A DNA stretch of 64,000 nt from NCBI RefSeq assembly GCF_001723355.1, contig NZ_LPWE01000013.1, forward strand, positions 1-64,000, read 5' to 3'. The translations under genes were made by a program, and so were the position numbers. This DNA is from Methyloceanibacter stevinii. Its GTDB lineage: Bacteria; Pseudomonadota; Alphaproteobacteria; Rhizobiales; Methyloligellaceae. Shown piece by piece: positions 16,675 through 25,950 of the stretch. The notes below the pieces were generated by a model that saw only the letters and a program-made list of their open reading frames with translations, searched no databases and was not told where the DNA came from. The stretch's first letter is position 1. The number at the start of each line of letters is the position of its first letter.

Positions 16675-17969
16675 GTGCGCAAGCTTGCACTCCATTGGCA
16701 AATACTCATCGCCATCGTTCTTGCGGCCGTCGTCGGGTCGATCGTCAGGCAAGTCACCACCGACACTTTCGCGCCGGGGTTCTTCGGCGTCAGCTTTGTT
16801 TCGGTGTTCGAGTTTGTCGGCGCGATCTTTCTCAACGCCCTGAAGATGATCATCGTGCCGCTGATTACGTCGTCGATCATCGTCGGCGTTGCCGGGATCG
16901 GATCCGGCGGCAATATCGGCGCGCTCGGCATACGTACATTGCTCTTTTATGCGGTGACGACGCTGGCCGCTATTCTGATCGGCCTCATCACGATCAACAT
17001 CATGACGCCCGGCCATGTCGACGGCCAACCCGCCGGCGACATTCTGGCGCTCGAGGCGCCACCCGAAGACATCAGCGACAGGATCGAAGGGAGGGGCGTG
17101 GGCGACGTCGTGGAATTGTTCAAGCGCCTGGTTCCGCCGAATATCGTCATGGCGGCGGCCGAGGGGCAGATGCTCGGGCTGATCTTCTTTGCCATTCTGT
17201 TCGGTTTCTTCATGACGAGGCTCCAGCACGACTATGCCGAGCCCTTGTTCAAGTTCTGGAATGGCGTCTTTCACGTCATGATGCACATGACCGAGTTCAT
17301 CATGAAGTTCGCACCGATTGGCGTGTTTGCCCTCATCGCTGCGGTGATCTCTCAAACAGGTTTGCGGCTGCGAGACCGCTGGCCAATTTCGCGCTGGCGG
17401 TTGTCGCAGCGCTGCTTCTGCATTCGCTGATCACGTTGCCGCTGCTCTTGCGGTTCGTCGGCCGGGTCAAACCGTTTGCGACGATGCGGGCGATGTCGCC
17501 GGCCTTGCTCACAGCCTTCTCGACCTCGTCGTCCTCGGCAACCTTGCCGGTCACAATGGATACGGTCGAAGAGAAGGTCGGTGTGTCGAACCAAGTGTCG
17601 AGCTTTGTTTTGCCGCTGGGCGCCACGGTGAACATGAACGGGACGGCGCTTTATGAATGCGCGGCGGCGATGTTCCTGGCTCAGGCTTATGGGCTGGAAC
17701 TTAGCTTCGGCGTGCAGTTCACGATCGTCACGATTGCGCTCCTGACATCGATCGGCGTTGCCGGGGTCCCGTCCGCATCGCTGGTTGCGATCGCGATCAT
17801 TCTCGCCGCCGTTGGCTTGCCGGTGGAAGCCATCGGCGTGCTCATGGTCTTTGATCGGGTGCTCGATATGTGCCGCACCAGCGTGAATGTCTGGGGCGAT
17901 GCGTGCTGCGCCACCATTATTGCGCGGCTGCGGGGCGAGGAGACCAAGGTCGCGATTGGCGCGCCCTAG
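16675..17969 (+). CDS. Dicarboxylate/amino acid:cation symporter (SLC1/DAACS), frame broken near 17,360
   Basis: A secondary transporter of the glutamate/aspartate/dicarboxylate family in the inner membrane, about 431 residues. The GTG at 16675 has a GAGGAG site. The N-terminal half shows KMIIVPLITSSIIVGVAG and helix-rich sequence. The second half holds the family hallmarks: AFSTSSSSATLPVT in hairpin 1, LPLGATVNMNGTALYE in helix 7, and GVAGVPSASLVAIAIIL in hairpin 2, then the FDRVLDMCRTSVNVWGDA segment of helix 8. One missing base near 17,360 separates the halves. NMNGT replaces the more common NMDGT. Substrate is not deducible. It lies 83 bp after tonB and could share its transcript. Confidence 0.9.
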
Positions 17970-18098
17970 AGGCCACGGTCATCGGGCGGCGAGGCCAGCT
18001 TCGCAACGCGGGGGAGTTGGCTTGGCGTGAGATCGGCGCCGGGCATCGGAGGCACAATTCAGGTCATTTCAGGGCACGCTGCCTTAGTTCGCCCGCGA

Positions 18099-18123
18099 GG
18101 GAACCAACCTCCAGACCGGCGTT
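18099..18123 (+). promoter_or_regulatory. Possible general-stress (EcfG-type) promoter
   Basis: GGAAC at 18099-18103, 16 bp spacing, then GGTT at 18120-18123. This is close to the alphaproteobacterial EcfG pattern GGAAC-N16/17-CGTT and lies about 50 bp before a small secreted protein gene. Evidence is motif only. Confidence 0.3.
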
Positions 18124-18174
18124 TTTTCGTCCGCCTGCAGCAATCGCAGGTGCGTTCAAACGGAGGAAAAGACC

Positions 18175-18315
18175 ATGAAGTATTTCGTCACCATGCTCGC
18201 TCTCGCTACCACGCTTGCCGCCGCTGCACCGGCTTTCGCCGGCCCGGACAACCAGGCCGACTGTGAGGCCGCTGGCGGTACGTGGAACGCCGACAGCAGC
18301 TCCTGCACGGAGTAG
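18175..18315 (+). CDS. Small secreted cysteine-containing protein (46 aa)
   Basis: Not recognised as a named family. A clear CGGAGG site precedes the ATG. The first 22 residues form a textbook signal peptide with a cleavage site after APAFA. The mature part is only about 24 residues: a Cys, then EAAGGTWN, then a second Cys near the end, so one disulfide is possible. This Cys/Gly-Gly-x-Trp/Cys pattern occurs in other short exported alphaproteobacterial proteins. It stands alone between the symporter and a convergent sulfotransferase gene. The clear signal peptide and ribosome site argue that it is real. Confidence 0.75.
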   Translation: MKYFVTMLALATTLAAAAPAFAGPDNQADCEAAGGTWNADSSSCTE

Positions 18316-18383
18316 GTCGTCGCGCGGAGCGGCGGGCCGGACGCGGCCTGCCGCACGCGCCCACGACACCATCAGACCACTGA

Positions 18384-19079
18384 TCAGAAATCGTAACCCA
18401 GCAGCTCGATTTCCGGCTGATACCAGTTCGCCACCTGCTCTTGGAGCGCCGGCGTGTAGTAGCTGCGGTAGCTGCGTTCCGAATCCTTGTTCGGCGTCAC
18501 ATTGACTTTCGGCACGCTGACCTTCGTCTCGACACCGGCTTGGCGGAGCGCCGTGTTCAGATCCTCTTCCAAATTCTCATAGCGGCCGAGGAAGTCGACG
18601 GCCAACGCTCCGTCCAGCATGTAGAGTTCGTGATTGTCCACATAGGCCGTGGGCCGCTGCATGTAGCGCTCGAAGCTTGGACGGGTTTTCTTCGACTTGG
18701 TCTTGTAGTTGTACCAGGACACCTGCCGGTCCCACGGATTCCGGTCGAACGCGAACTTGAAGTAGCTGTTCCAGATATCCTCGCCCACATAGTTGCGGAT
18801 GCGCCAGGCGGGCATGTGCTCGTAGTAGCCGATGGTGGGATGCCAATAACGTTCGGGGCGGCCGAGGAGCTTGCGCCAGAGCGGCCGCTGCGGCTTGAGC
18901 GGATGCTCGATCCGGTAATTTTGCGGGCCGAGACCCTTGCGGTCTTTCTCGCTCGCCGCGCGATAGGGCGTGATGACGTCGTCCGGCCCGCAGAGCTGCG
19001 AGATCGCGGCTTCGATCGCCGTTCCGGCCGTCTTCTTCGTCTTGATGAAGATGAATTTGTGCTTGTGTGAGAGGATCAT
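18384..19079 (-). CDS. Sulfotransferase family protein
   Basis: A 231-residue protein of the sulfotransferase family 2 type, expected to transfer sulfate from PAPS to an acceptor. The 5' phosphosulfate-binding loop is visible right at the start (FIFIKTKKTAGTAIEAA, residues about 9-25). A 3' phosphate-binding-like region follows in FKFAFDRNPWDRQVSWYN near 120-137, with Arg and Ser in the usual places. A YENLEEDLNTALRQAGV segment near 178 matches the family's C-terminal helix. No signal peptide or membrane helix. The acceptor is unknown; neighbours do not help. Confidence 0.8.
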   Translation of the reverse strand: MILSHKHKFIFIKTKKTAGTAIEAAISQLCGPDDVITPYRAASEKDRKGLGPQNYRIEHPLKPQRPLWRKLLGRPERYWHPTIGYYEHMPAWRIRNYVGEDIWNSYFKFAFDRNPWDRQVSWYNYKTKSKKTRPSFERYMQRPTAYVDNHELYMLDGALAVDFLGRYENLEEDLNTALRQAGVETKVSVPKVNVTPNKDSERSYRSYYTPALQEQVANWYQPEIELLGYDF

Positions 19080-19153
19080 GGGTCCGTGTGCCGCGAGACG
19101 TGCGGGCGGGACCCTAGTCGGTTCCGGGGCGCCTTCGCAAGCCGGATTGGCGC

Positions 19154-19546
19154 TTACTCGTGGAGCGAGGCGGCGAGTTCCTCGAGGAGCGCGCTGAGGT
19201 GAATCTCCGAGATATGAAGGGCCCTGGCCATCTCATGCAGCTCCTTGCGCTCTTCGCCGGCCACCCGGTTGTCCGCCAGCAGCACGCGATAGGCGGCGCA
19301 CAGGATCTCGTCCTTCGTGGTCAGGTCTAGGGAGGGAGCCAGATCCGCGAGAACGTTGCGGATATCCTCGGCTTCGTTCTGGTGGGCCGCGCGCGCGACC
19401 GCATCCGCCCCCAGCGTCTTTCCGGTGCAGTCCTTGAAGATATCTTGAATGAGGCCGACCTCGCGCGAATCCAGGTGCCCGTCGGCGCTCGCCATGGCCA
19501 CCATGGCTTTCAAGATCACGTCGCAGCTGCCAATTTCGTCGCTCAC
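19154..19546 (-). CDS. TerB-like protein
   Basis: A 130-residue all-helical protein of the TerB-like (tellurite-resistance B/DjlA) fold. Two Asp/Glu-rich motifs fit this: MVAMASADGHLDSREVGLIQDIF near 18 and YRVLLADNRVAGEERKELHEMA near 87, the usual paired acidic turns. The GTG at 19546 is preferred over a GTG at 19570 because AAGGAG lies six bases before it. TerB-like domains are linked to membrane or metal stress but no tellurite operon is present. A second TerB-like protein, fused to a J domain, is encoded at 45552. Confidence 0.75.
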   Translation of the reverse strand: MSDEIGSCDVILKAMVAMASADGHLDSREVGLIQDIFKDCTGKTLGADAVARAAHQNEAEDIRNVLADLAPSLDLTTKDEILCAAYRVLLADNRVAGEERKELHEMARALHISEIHLSALLEELAASLHE

Positions 19547-19702
19547 GGAGGGCTCCTTTTCTCGCGTCACGGCTCGGCCGCGTAGCGGCTGGGCGGATTG
19601 TGCTGAAACGCGTCCGGTTTGCCAAGCACACTTGAAGGGCTTTGAAGAGGCCGCCAGGGTGCGGTATCAACCTGCCGCCGGTCCAGAAGGGTTGCCGCAT
19701 CG

Positions 19703-20745
19703 ATGTCAGACACAACGCCCCTTCGGGTCATCTTCCTCGCCGACACGCGGCCCGGGCACTACCACATCGCCCAGGGCGTGATCGCGGCCCTGGCGCGGCT
19801 GCGGCCCGTCGACGTCACCCGGATCGAGGTGAAACGCAAATGGATCGTCCCGACACGGTGGCTGCGGGCGCGCATCAACGCCGACAGCTTCTATCCGCCG
19901 CGCATGCTGCGCATGGCCTACCGCATCGACGCGGACACGCTCCCCGAAGCCGACCTTGTGGTCTCCGCGGGCGGTGAGACGCATATGCCGAATATTTGCG
20001 TCACGCGGTTATTGGACGTGCCCAACATCTTTTGCGGCTCGCTCCTGCGGGGGCTTGAGCCGGACAATTTCAGCTTGATCATCTCTTCCTACGAGCGCGA
20101 TGAGGGCAGCGACAAGCATCTGGTCGTGCTGAAGCCATCCTCAATCGATCCGGACGAGCTTGGGCGGCCTGCGACCGTGCCGCGCTATGGACCGGACAAC
20201 CTGCCGAAGACTTTGGGCTTGCTTGTCGGCGGTCAGGCAGGGAGCTTCCGGTATCGCGACAGCGAGTGGGCCGCATTGCTCGCCTTTGTCGCGGCCGTGT
20301 CGAAGTCCTGGGGTACGCGGTGCTGATCTCTACCTCCCGGCGCACGCCGGACAGCGTGGCCGACCGGATCGCCGAGATGGCGCACGATGAAAGCGTGGTG
20401 GAAAAGTTCATTGATTTCCGCGCCGCGGGGCCAGGCACCCTGCCGCAAATCTTCGCCAAGTCGGACGCCATCGTCTGCACCGAAGATTCCAGCTCGATGA
20501 TCTCCGAGGCGGTGTCGGCGCGGCTGCCCGTCATTGGCGTGTCGCCGCGTGCCGCCCGCTTCACCGAGGACGAGCAGCTCTACCGGGACTTCCTGATGGG
20601 CAAGGGCTGGTCGCGCACGATCCCCATCGCCGACCTCACTCCGGAGCACTTCGCAGAGGTTCTGTCCACGATCGAGCCCTTGCAGGAAAACCCGCTCGAT
20701 GCCCTGGCGCAGAAGCTGAAAGCCCGATTGCCCGAACTATTCTGA
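19703..20745 (+). CDS. ELM1/GtrOC1-like family protein, frame broken near 20,297
   Basis: A protein of about 347 residues related to the mitochondrial fission ELM1 family, widespread in alphaproteobacteria but of unclear bacterial function. The fold resembles GT-B glycosyltransferases. The N-terminal part has LADTRPGHYHIAQGVIAAL and VSAGGETHMPNICVTRLL. After the break come VLISTSRRTPDSVADRI and SDAIVCTEDSSSMISEAVSARLPVIG, a typical nucleotide-sugar-type loop. The frame is lost between 20,285 and 20,305, fitting one missing base. In ELM1-bearing bacteria it is often near envelope genes; here neighbours are unrelated. Confidence 0.85.
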
Positions 20746-20784
20746 CCGCCACGATTCGCCTTTTAGTTACCTAGACAATGATAT

Positions 20785-20799
20785 ACACTTTTTAAGTGT
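20785..20799. promoter_or_regulatory. Perfect inverted repeat in a promoter region
   Basis: ACACTT-TTT-AAGTGT in an AT-rich 78-bp gap, 25 bp before the next start codon. It could be an operator or part of a terminator for the preceding gene; there is no following T run. Confidence 0.4.
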
Positions 20800-20823
20800 G
20801 CATTTGGCTCTAGAGGTATTGAT

Positions 20824-21351
20824 ATGGCAAACGGCGAGGGTGGACTGAGTGACTTCCTGCATACGCAGTCGATGATAACGCCTGGTGCCGCAGGCGGGCT
20901 GACGTTGACCATCACCAACACCGTGGGGAATGTTTTTCATCTGCCGCTTGGATATGTCGCGCTAGGCGTGAGCGCACTGTTCGGTGTTGTGATTTTGGCC
21001 GTGACGGCAACCGCCCCCGTTTGGCAGAGGTGTGCATTTTTCGTGATCAACACGCTGATCATCTTTTGCGTCGCCATGGGCTCCAATGCGGCCGGTCAGC
21101 AGATCGTCCATGCACGTACACAAACCGCGTCGTTTTCGCTGTTCGGGTCTGCCCATGCGCAGAGCCCCGAGGCCGAGGACGAAGCGAGTAAGATTGTCGA
21201 AGAGGTCGAAGCGATAACGCGGGATTCAAAACTGACGGCGCAGCAGAAGGTGGATGACATCGCGGCTGAGCTAGAGGCCGGAGAATCCGCGGACACTCAG
21301 TCGGACTCCCTGAGCGGTTCAAAGGGCTTCTTCCAGACCTGGGGATTCTAG
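20824..21351 (+). CDS. Unknown two-helix membrane protein (175 aa)
   Basis: Family not recognised. A polar N-terminus of about 38 residues (MANGEGGLSDFLHTQ) is followed by two transmembrane helices (about 40-62 and 68-88). A segment with ASFSLFGSAHAQSPEAED near 105 looks like a signal-peptidase site inside the protein. An acidic, helical soluble tail with a VDDIAAELEAGES stretch ends in GFFQTWGF. The ATG has a moderate site (AGAGGTATTG). Base composition before the gene is clearly AT-richer than the surroundings. It is a single gene with its own palindromic promoter element. Confidence 0.65.
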   Translation: MANGEGGLSDFLHTQSMITPGAAGGLTLTITNTVGNVFHLPLGYVALGVSALFGVVILAVTATAPVWQRCAFFVINTLIIFCVAMGSNAAGQQIVHARTQTASFSLFGSAHAQSPEAEDEASKIVEEVEAITRDSKLTAQQKVDDIAAELEAGESADTQSDSLSGSKGFFQTWGF

Positions 21352-21432
21352 GCGGCCAAATAAGCGGCAAGGCGCGGGCCCTGCCGCGCGGGGCCCGCGT
21401 GTTCGAGCCGTGCCAACCGTATTGGGGTCCGG

Positions 21433-21701
21433 CTAGCGCCTGTGGCGCTTGTCGTAGTTGCGGCGCTGACGGCGCCTGTCCTTCTGGATTTCGTTGCCGA
21501 CCACGCCGCCGACCAGCGCCCCTCCAATCACGCCCACCGCGCTGCCGCGCGTGAGCGCGGCGCCGACGCCAATGCCGATCGCGCCACCGACCAGCGCCCC
21601 CTCTTGAGCACTGCGGGACGAGGAGCGGTCATCGCCATGGTGGTGATCGCCACACCAGCCAAGAGGGCGAGAGCACGTTTGTGAAACTTGGAAACGGTCA
21701 T
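21433..21701 (-). CDS. Glycine-zipper exported protein, frame broken near 21,640
   Basis: A short secreted or outer-membrane-associated protein. The ATG at 21701 opens a signal peptide (residues 1-24). After one missing base near 21,630-21,650 the frame continues as a Gly-rich zipper with alternating GALVGGAIGIGVGAAL and GVIGGALVGGVVGNEI segments. A very basic tail rich in Arg, Gln and Tyr ends the protein. Repaired length is about 89 residues. Glycine zippers of this kind occur in Rick_17kDa/OmpA-like lipoproteins and related proteins. It begins 3 bp after the end of the EF-hand gene, so the two form one operon. Confidence 0.65.
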
Positions 21702-21703
21702 GG

Positions 21704-22102
21704 CTAGTTCCCCTCGCTCTTCTTCGTTTCGTACTTGGTGACTTCGTCGACGTTCAACGCGCCGTCCTTGTTGGTGTCGGCCGCCTCGAAATCGGCGAGC
21801 TTCTCCGCGATGACTTCCTCAAGCGACAGGCTCCCGCTCTTGTCGCTATCGCCGTCGGCGAATTCGGCATCCTTGGCCAGGTCACCCAGTTCCTCAGGCT
21901 CAAGCGCGTTGTTGGCGTTCGTATCGAGCTTTTGGAAAACCTCGATGGGCGCGAGCAGATATTCGGTCTTGCTGAGGAGCAAGTCCCCATCCTTGTCGGC
22001 CAGGATGAAGTTGACTTCCACGACGGTGTAGTCAGCCTCGGCGCGCCCTGCGGGCAGCGCGAGCAGGCATAGGGCAAGCAGCCCCAATACAGCATTTTTC
22101 AA
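21704..22102 (-). CDS. Secreted EF-hand calcium-binding protein
   Basis: A 132-residue exported protein with a signal peptide (1-24) and four EF-hand loops: DKDGDLLLSKTE (36-47), DTNANNALEPEE (60-71), DSDKSGSLSLEE (85-96) and DTNKDGALNVDE (109-120). Positions 1, 3, 5 and 12 of each loop carry acidic or polar ligands except for Asn at position 5 of loop two, so most should bind calcium. The protein is almost entirely EF hands, suggesting a periplasmic calcium buffer or sensor. It is translated just ahead of the glycine-zipper protein in the same operon. Confidence 0.85.
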   Translation of the reverse strand: MKNAVLGLLALCLLALPAGRAEADYTVVEVNFILADKDGDLLLSKTEYLLAPIEVFQKLDTNANNALEPEELGDLAKDAEFADGDSDKSGSLSLEEVIAEKLADFEAADTNKDGALNVDEVTKYETKKSEGN

Positions 22103-22328
22103 GCTTTCCTCCCTGGGCTCCGGTCTTGGCTCTGTCGTCGGCCTCTTGACCGCGCCAGCTGCCGGGAGCTGGCGGAACTATCATCCTGCCCCCGAGCCAT
22201 TTCAACCCTGTGATGAGGGAAACATGTTTCGACTCTGATAGGCCGCTACGACATTGAGTTCGCGCGCACGACCCGCTAAAGCTGCGGGCAAATTTCCTCA
22301 ATTCGAGACACACGCCAAGGGACCCCGA

Positions 22329-23986
22329 ATGGCCAATCCCCAATACGTCTACGTCATGACCAAACTCAACAAGACCTATCCCGGCGGGAAGCAGGTCTTG
22401 AAGGATGTGACCCTCGCTTTTCTCCCCGGCGCGAAGATTGGCGTGGTGGGCGTGAACGGCGCCGGTAAGTCCACGCTGCTGCGGATCATGGCCGGCGACG
22501 AGAAGGAGTTCACGGGCGAGGCTTGGGCCGCGGAGGGCGTGCGCGTCGGCTATCTGCCGCAGGAGCCCCAGCTCGATCCGGCCAAGGACGTGATGGGCAA
22601 TGTCATGGAAGGCGTGGCCGAGAAGAAGGCCAAGCTCGACCGCTACAACGAGCTCGCGGTGAACTACTCCGACGAGACGGCCGACGAGATGGCGCAGCTC
22701 CAGGACGAGATCGATGCCCAGGATCTGTGGGATCTCGATACCCAGGTCGAACAGGCCATGGATGCGTTGCGCTGCCCGCCCGGCGATGCGGATGTGAGCA
22801 AGCTGTCGGGCGGTGAGCGCCGCCGCGTGGCCTTGTGCAAGCTGCTGCTCGCGAAGCCCGACATCCTGTTGCTCGACGAGCCGACCAACCATTTGGATGC
22901 GGAGAGCGTCGCCTGGCTCGAACATCACTTACGCGACTATCCCGGCACGATCGTGATGGTGACCCATGATCGCTACTTCCTGGACAACATCACCGATTGG
23001 ACGCTCGAACTCGATCGCGGGCAGGGCGTCCCCTACAAGGGCAACTACTCGTCCTGGCTCGAGCAGAAGCAGAAGCGGCTGGAGGTCGAGGGCAAGCAGG
23101 AAGAGGCCAAGCAGCGCACGCTCGCCCGTGAGCTCGACTGGATCCGGGCGAGCCCCAAGGCGCGGCAAGCCAAGTCCAAGGCCCGCATCAAGGCTTATGA
23201 CGAACTGCTCGCGGAGGCCGGCGCAGACAAAACGACGAAGGCGCAGATTACCATTCCGCCGGGCCCGCGGCTGGGCGACGTCGTGATCGAGGCCGAGGGC
23301 CTGGAGAAGGCTTTCGGCGACCGGCTGCTCGTGGATGATCTGTCCTTCAAGCTGCCACCCGGCGGCATCGTGGGCGTGATCGGGCCGAATGGCGCGGGCA
23401 AGACTACCCTGTTCCGCATGATCGTGGGGCAGGAGACGCCGGACAACGGCGCCATCCGTGTCGGCGATACCGTCAAGCTCGGCTATGTGGATCAGTCCCG
23501 CGACGCGCTCGACGAGAAAAAGTCGGTCTATGAAGAAATCTCCGAAGGCGCCGAAGTGGTGACGCTTGGCAAGCGCGAAGTGCCGTCGCGCGCCTATGTG
23601 GGTTGGTTCAACTTCAAGGGCGGCGATCAGCAGAAGAAGGTCGGCCAGCTTTCGGGCGCGAGCGCAACCGCGTTCACCTCGCCAAGATGCTGAAGTCCGG
23701 CGCCAACCTGATCCTACTCGACGAACCGACCAACGACCTCGACGTCGAGACGCTATCGTCGCTGGAAGCCGCACTGGAAGACTTCGCAGGCTGCGCCGTC
23801 ATCATCAGCCATGATCGCTTCTTCCTCGATCGCATCGCCACCCACATACTAGCCTTCGAGGGCGACAGCCATGTGGAATGGTTCGAAGGCAACTTCGAGG
23901 ACTACGAGGAAGACAAGAAGCGCCGCCTCGGTGAGGACTCGATCGTGCCGAAGCGGATCAAGTACAAGAAGTTCGCCCGGACCTGA
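22329..23986 (+). CDS. ettA: Energy-dependent translational throttle protein EttA (ABC-F), frame broken near 23,660
   Basis: A cytosolic ABC-F ATPase that binds the ribosomal E site and tunes translation to energy state; about 552 residues. Domain one has [12 protein letters not shown], the [15 protein letters not shown] signature and [11 protein letters not shown]. The linker carries the arm-like [20 protein letters not shown] segment. Domain two has [12 protein letters not shown], then LSG followed by the frame break, [24 protein letters not shown], and the [16 protein letters not shown] end. The break is one missing G in what should encode SGGER. The ATG at 22329 ([10 protein letters not shown]) matches the family start. 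Confidence 0.94.
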
Positions 23987-24009
23987 GTGTGCCCGGGCGT
24001 CTTTATGGC

Positions 24010-24846
24010 CTAGCTCGCGGGCTTGACGAATTTCAGCGTCATCCGGTCGCTCTCGCCGATCGCCATATATTTCTCGCGATCCTCGTCGCCGAGAGTTAGC
24101 GAAGGGGGCAGAGTCCACACGCCCTTGTCGTAGTCTTTCGTATCCTTCGGATTGGCGTTGATCTCGGATTTCTCAGCGAGTTCGAAGCCCGCCTTCTCGG
24201 CAATCGCGATCACGTAGTCTTCGGTTACGTACCCTTTGCCGCCTTTGGGGTCCTGCTCCACGTCGGGATCGCCACGATGCTGGACGACGCCGAGCACGCC
24301 GCCGGGCTTCAATGCATTGAACATGGCGGTGAAGGTCGCATCCTCAGCACCCCTTCTCATGAGACTATGGGTGTTGCGAAAGGTGAGGACGAGATCGGCC
24401 GGTTCCGAAAGCTCCATGTCCCCCTCGTTGGTGAGCGTTGTGCGTTTCACGTTGCCGTAAAGCTCGGGCGCGTCCTTCATTTTCTGGTCGAAAGCCTCGA
24501 CCGCTCTCTGACCCGGCGCGTAGGAGGGGTCGCTCGGGCGTTGGGCGGCATAGAACGTGCCGCTGTCCTTGAGGTAGGGCGCGAGAATTTCCGTGTACCA
24601 GCCGCGGCCGGGATAGATCTCGACGACCGTCATGTCCGGCTTGATTCCAAAGAAAGTCAGCGTCTCGTATGGGTGGCGGTACGCATCGCGTGCCGTGTTG
24701 TCGGCGGATCTGTGATCACCAGCAATCACCTCCTTCAAGTGACTGTCTTCTGCCGGCGACTGTTCCGCGCTTGCGCCTGTAGACACAAGCGCCAAGCATC
24801 CGGCGATTAGGGACAGAAGGGTGGTTCTGGTGCGTCCTGAGATCAT
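24010..24846 (-). CDS. Exported class I SAM-dependent methyltransferase-like protein
   Basis: A 278-residue protein with a clear signal peptide (1-27, ending GASA) followed by a methyltransferase-like fold: HPYETLTFFGIKPDMTVVEIYPGRGWYTEILAPYL near 58-92, DLVLTFRNTHSLMRRG near 150 and ALKPGGVLGVVQHR near 180. This matches a family of predicted periplasmic methyltransferase-like proteins. Whether it uses SAM is doubtful, since SAM is not expected in the periplasm and the loop reads EIYPGRG rather than a standard EhGCGtG-type motif. It stands alone with its own start after the preceding intergenic gap. Confidence 0.82.
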   Translation of the reverse strand: MISGRTRTTLLSLIAGCLALVSTGASAEQSPAEDSHLKEVIAGDHRSADNTARDAYRHPYETLTFFGIKPDMTVVEIYPGRGWYTEILAPYLKDSGTFYAAQRPSDPSYAPGQRAVEAFDQKMKDAPELYGNVKRTTLTNEGDMELSEPADLVLTFRNTHSLMRRGAEDATFTAMFNALKPGGVLGVVQHRGDPDVEQDPKGGKGYVTEDYVIAIAEKAGFELAEKSEINANPKDTKDYDKGVWTLPPSLTLGDEDREKYMAIGESDRMTLKFVKPAS

Positions 24847-25004
24847 GATCTTCCCTTGGCTGGTGAGCCCTTGAATTGTGCGTGGGGATGCAGTCTGCGA
24901 TCCCGCAGGGACCGTCGCACCGATTCAAGACCAGGAGAAGGCAGCGCGCCGTCGGCTGCGCAGTCATCGTCAGGCATACCCCCCGCGCGGGGGGTATGGC
25001 AGGA

Positions 25005-25814
25005 TCAGGCCGCCTTCTTTTTGGCGGTCCTCTCCAGCGCCGTCCACGTCTTCTTGCCGACAATGCCATCGGCCTTAAGCCGGTGCGCCGACTGGAACTC
25101 CATCACGGCGAGTTCTGTGGCAGGCCCGAAGTCGCCGTCGATGGCGAGAGGATAGCCCAGCTCGTGCAGTTGTTCCTGGAGGTCGCCCACGGCCTCTCCC
25201 ACCGAGCCCCGATGCAAGACGGGGCGCTTGTCGGGATTACCACCGGCGATGATGAAGCCCTCGATGCGTGCAACGGCGGCCTTGGCCTTGGCGGTATAAT
25301 GGCGCCGGTCCTCAAGTCCCCTCAGGCCACCGTTGATCTTCCTGGTAACCGTGATGATGTCGTCGCGGTCGCAATCCGGGTTGATCTTACGGTCCTTCCA
25401 ATATTCGCAAGCGATCCGCAGCGAAAGTCTAGGCTCGGCGGCTTGGTAGGGATCACTCTCGAGGTCAATCCCCAGAGCCTTCCCGAACTTGCGGTAGTTG
25501 AATTTGCCGGTGAGCTGAATTAGGCCCCGGCCCTTGTATTTGGGTCCGTCGCGCTTCTTGTCATTCCCGAGATCGAGCCGGCCCTCGTAGGCCTCGCCGC
25601 TGGCAAACTCCTCCGTCGTCCTGAATCCTGCCGCCTCATGGCAGGTCTGGCCGATGAAATGGGCAATCCGGAGTCGATTGTTGATGTCGTACTCGTCGAG
25701 CGTCGAGGCCAATACCGGGCTGATCTCGTCGATGATCTCCTTCTGACGCCTGGCCCTTGCGCCGCTGAATCGGGGGGCGACGTCGTACATAAGCTGTCCA
25801 TCGATCGGAATCAT
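25005..25814 (-). CDS. GH19 chitinase/endolysin-like protein with C-terminal peptidoglycan-binding domain
   Basis: A 269-residue lytic enzyme. GH19-type catalytic domain at about 20-195: the catalytic Glu lies in FIGQTCHEAAGFRTTEEFASGEAYEGR, followed by YKGRGLIQLTGKFNYRKFG, the family hallmark, and TRKINGGLRGLEDR. PG_binding_1 domain at about 205-262 (GSVGEAVGDLQEQLHELGYPLAIDGDFGPATELAVMEFQ). The ATG at 25814 has a strong AAGGAG site. There is no signal peptide. This architecture is typical of phage or gene-transfer-agent endolysins, yet no phage gene is nearby, so it may be a domesticated remnant. Confidence 0.85.
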   Translation of the reverse strand: MIPIDGQLMYDVAPRFSGARARRQKEIIDEISPVLASTLDEYDINNRLRIAHFIGQTCHEAAGFRTTEEFASGEAYEGRLDLGNDKKRDGPKYKGRGLIQLTGKFNYRKFGKALGIDLESDPYQAAEPRLSLRIACEYWKDRKINPDCDRDDIITVTRKINGGLRGLEDRRHYTAKAKAAVARIEGFIIAGGNPDKRPVLHRGSVGEAVGDLQEQLHELGYPLAIDGDFGPATELAVMEFQSAHRLKADGIVGKKTWTALERTAKKKAA

Positions 25815-25887
25815 GCTCGGTCTCCTTGGAAGCTTCCACTTGCCTGACGGCATGGATGCAATGCCCGGTATACGAACAATAACATAA

Positions 25888-25901
25888 CTATACACGTATA
25901 G
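25888..25901. promoter_or_regulatory. Perfect palindrome upstream of the endolysin-like gene
   Basis: CTATAC-AC-GTATAG in an AT-rich gap, 74 bp before the endolysin-like start and 69 bp before the divergent regulator gene. Operator function is inferred. Confidence 0.4.
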
Positions 25902-25950
25902 GTAGATATCAATCCGGGCGGCGGCTTTCGCTATTGCGCATCGCTCAGTG

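Noticed and set aside
15786-17969. Single 727-residue protein joining a TonB N-terminus to a symporter C-terminus
   Set aside because: It results from two frame breaks: the middle of that frame is nonsense while correct TonB and SLC1 sequences run in the other frame.
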